Assembly (NCBI RefSeq): GCF_014898055.3
Contig: NW_023603184.1
Coordinates: 107,126,615-107,190,614 of the forward strand
From: Talpa occidentalis
Taxonomy: Eukaryota; Chordata; Mammalia; Eulipotyphla; Talpidae
Length of the DNA stretch: 64,000 bases
Direction of reading: 5' to 3'
Position 1 is the first letter of the stretch, and every line of letters begins with the position of its first letter. Made by a program: the position numbers and the translations under genes. The notes under the pieces are model-generated. The model saw only the letters and a program-made list of their open reading frames with translations. It did no database searches and was not told the DNA's origin. Of the stretch, positions 62,400 through 64,000 are shown piece by piece.

Positions 62400-62715
62400 G
62401 TGTGTGATATGAGCTAAATTGGATTTTGTTGTATGTTGAAGCCCTAAGTCTCAGAACGTAATCTGAGAACGTCAACATATTTCAGCCTTTAAAGATGTAA
62501 TGAACATGAAATGAAGTCATATGGTGGGTATATGACTAAGGAGAGGAGCTCAGGACACACACATAAGAGGGAAGGCCACAGGAAGATGCCAATTTACATG
62601 CCAGCATCATGGCCTAGGGCTTCCTGCCTCCACAGCCGTAAAATATATTTCTGCTGTTCAAACCACTGTGTGTGGTTTTTTTTATGGCAACCTGAGCTGA
62701 CTAATACAGTATGCA
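62400..62715 (+). mobile_element. Old MaLR-type LTR (MST/MLT1-like)
   Basis: Carries 'gaagccctaagtctcagaac', 'catgccagcatcatggccta', 'ggcttcctgcctccacagcc', 'aaaccactgtgtgtggtttt' and the closing 'gagctgactaatacag'. This order is that of MST/MLT1 LTRs. A solo LTR with no internal coding sequence. Confidence 0.75.
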
Positions 62716-63933
62716 ACAAGGAACATCTATCACAGAGGAAGAGATAAGAATTGGGAAGGATTTTTAAGATGTTTTGCCAATCGTCGACACTGTTTATTAA
62801 CAACAGTTAACATGGAATTAAATAAACGTTTCTGTTTGGTATGGAAGTGGAGAGTGGAGAGAGAGAAACTCAGATATCATGTGCCTCCTGAATGGAAGAA
62901 TAGAATATTACAACCAATAAACAATCCTGCCAAAAAAGTAAATAAAATTTAACCTGAATGAAACCAAGATATTAGATTATCAATTTACAGAAACAGAGAA
63001 GGCAAAGGCACATATTTGCCATGGGGATGCAATCAGCAAAATCCATACTGTGGGAAACTTTATAGAATGACAAACATCTGTGGATTGAAGGACTTTTCAG
63101 GACACAGAGTCATGGATAAACCAGGACCAGCTGGTCAACACAGCCATCTCTTCAGCAAACAAACTGTGAGGAAATAAAAGAGATGGAGACAGAGCTATAC
63201 TTTAAAAATATTTCAAGCTGTATTAGCCAATCACAATATGTGAACCTTATTCGGAACAAATCAATGAGCTGGTAAAATAATTTTTATGAGGTAATTAATT
63301 GTTAATTTTTTAGTGTGATAGTGGTAACAGGTTTTTTTAAAAATAAGTATCGCTCTTTTAGAGAAGGTTTATTGGAAAAACTTAGAGTTCTTCTCTTCTG
63401 TTTTTTCCTTTACTATCACATAGAAGACTTCATTTCTGATACTTCCAGTCACCTCCCTACACCCAGTAATTCTCCACAAAACCTGCTGGGAGGCCAACAA
63501 TTTATCTCAACTCTAACACGTTCCAGCTGAAGACAGTATCAAATCCCACAGGTTAAGGGCTCAGTCTCACCAGACTAGTCCCTCCTCACTTTAGATGCCA
63601 ACTGAAAGTAGCAGGCCCCCAGCTATCCACAACTTCTGTCCAACATAGCTACAAATCATTGGAATGAAGCAGACTGGCCAAGAGGACATGGTTGTGAAAC
63701 TAGGTGGTGGGTTTATTATACCATTTTGTCCATTCTAGTTAAGTTTGCAGCTTTTCATAATAAAAAAGTCACCTGCCCAGACATTATTATAGGTGACTAT
63801 AATAAAAAATAAAGCTTACTTTTAAGGATTTTTCCCATGTATTAAGAATATACTCTCCAGTTTAGTGTTTTCTTCAGAGACTGAATAAATATCTGAATTA
63901 ACTGAAATCTATTTGCAGTTAGGCGATATTTTC

Positions 63934-64000
63934 TTTTTTTTTTTTTATTTTTATATTCCCCATACAATTGCAACCCCGATTTTGACCCCAATCACTCCCT
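63934..64000 (-). repeat. L1 3' UTR, truncated by the window edge
   Basis: A T run, then 'tttttatattccccatacaa' and 'ttgcaaccccgattttgacc'. It is the same 3' UTR as at 33.4-33.7 kb, in the same reverse orientation. Confidence 0.88.

Larger units (their letters stand above)
38856..64000 (-). other. PDE11A: PDE11A intron upstream of exon A (partial, at least 25 kb)
   Basis: No upstream PDE11A exon was found here. I looked on the minus strand for the expected GAF-A sequence ahead of VMQMYLPF and for its splice sites. The region carries L1 at about 39690-40050, 42120-42850, 43946-44640, 45500-45760, 46600-47000, 49690-52470 and 52490-54100. L2 occupies about 47780-48640 and 55060-56100. SINEs lie at 44055-44329, 46294-46591, 50372-50686, 57416-57693 and 59412-59527. 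MIRs lie at about 40565-40745 and 41480-41635, and a MaLR-type LTR at about 62400-62715. 56850-57400, 57720-59390 and 59550-62390 look like unique intron. Confidence 0.8.

Noticed and set aside
1..64000. CRISPR arrays, bacterial operons, riboswitches, rRNA
   Set aside because: No regular short repeats with spacers and no prokaryotic gene layout. All repeats found are interspersed or microsatellites.
38856..64000. The preceding PDE11A exon (GAF-A, ending around PFTEDDEK)
   Set aside because: No minus-strand sequence of this kind with splice sites was seen. It must lie beyond the right edge or be missed by eye.

Overview
This window is mammalian nuclear DNA, almost all of it intron. It is AT-rich, has no bacterial-style gene packing, and is full of interspersed repeats: one lineage-specific tRNA-derived SINE family, young and old L1, L2, MIR and LTR pieces. 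Four short exons on the minus strand are recognisable with certainty. Joined in transcription order (38855-38766, 32682-32542, 20433-20369, 4654-4522) they form one open frame of 143 codons. It reads through the end of the first GAF domain, the linker, and the first half of the second GAF domain of PDE11A, the dual cAMP/cGMP phosphodiesterase. All four have AG acceptors and GT donors with matching phases. The catalytic domain would lie to the left of the window and the rest of GAF-A and the N-terminus to the right. The organism is a placental mammal. The SINE is not Alu, B1/B2, or any of the common dog, pig, horse, cetacean or vespertilionid-bat SINEs as I remember them, so I do not name the order (probably Laurasiatheria).

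Layout, left to right. 1-4521: intron after exon D, with an old L1 piece and two SINEs. 4522-4654: exon D. 4655-20368: a 15.7 kb intron with an ancient L1 split by a SINE (about 12.69-15.14 kb), L1 3' ends, MIR and L2. 20369-20433: exon C. 20434-32541: a 12.1 kb intron with the richest accessory content: a SINE split by a 634-bp solo LTR with a duplicated internal block, a second LTR-like block at about 27 kb, a processed retrocopy at 28450-29277 with a perfect 20-bp target duplication, and two SINEs in tail-to-tail inverted orientation. 32542-32682: exon B. 32683-38765: a 6.1 kb intron with tandem L1 3' ends, L2, L1 and three SINEs. 38766-38855: exon A. 38856-64000: at least 25 kb of further intron with L1 (one young and dead at about 52.49-54.10 kb), L2, SINEs and an old MaLR-type LTR.

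The most interesting non-gene signals are four. (1) The retrocopy at 28450-29277 is an mRNA-like insert whose parent I could not identify. (2) Two independent 'head-only' SINE insertions (37361-37490 and 59412-59527) both end at the same internal point followed by poly(A), as if a short SINE subfamily exists. (3) The solo LTR is nested inside an older SINE. (4) The L1 3' end at 33.4-33.9 kb is repeated in tandem. No new multi-gene system is visible. Repeat family calls come from remembered consensus features, not from a search, and boundaries without target duplications are approximate.
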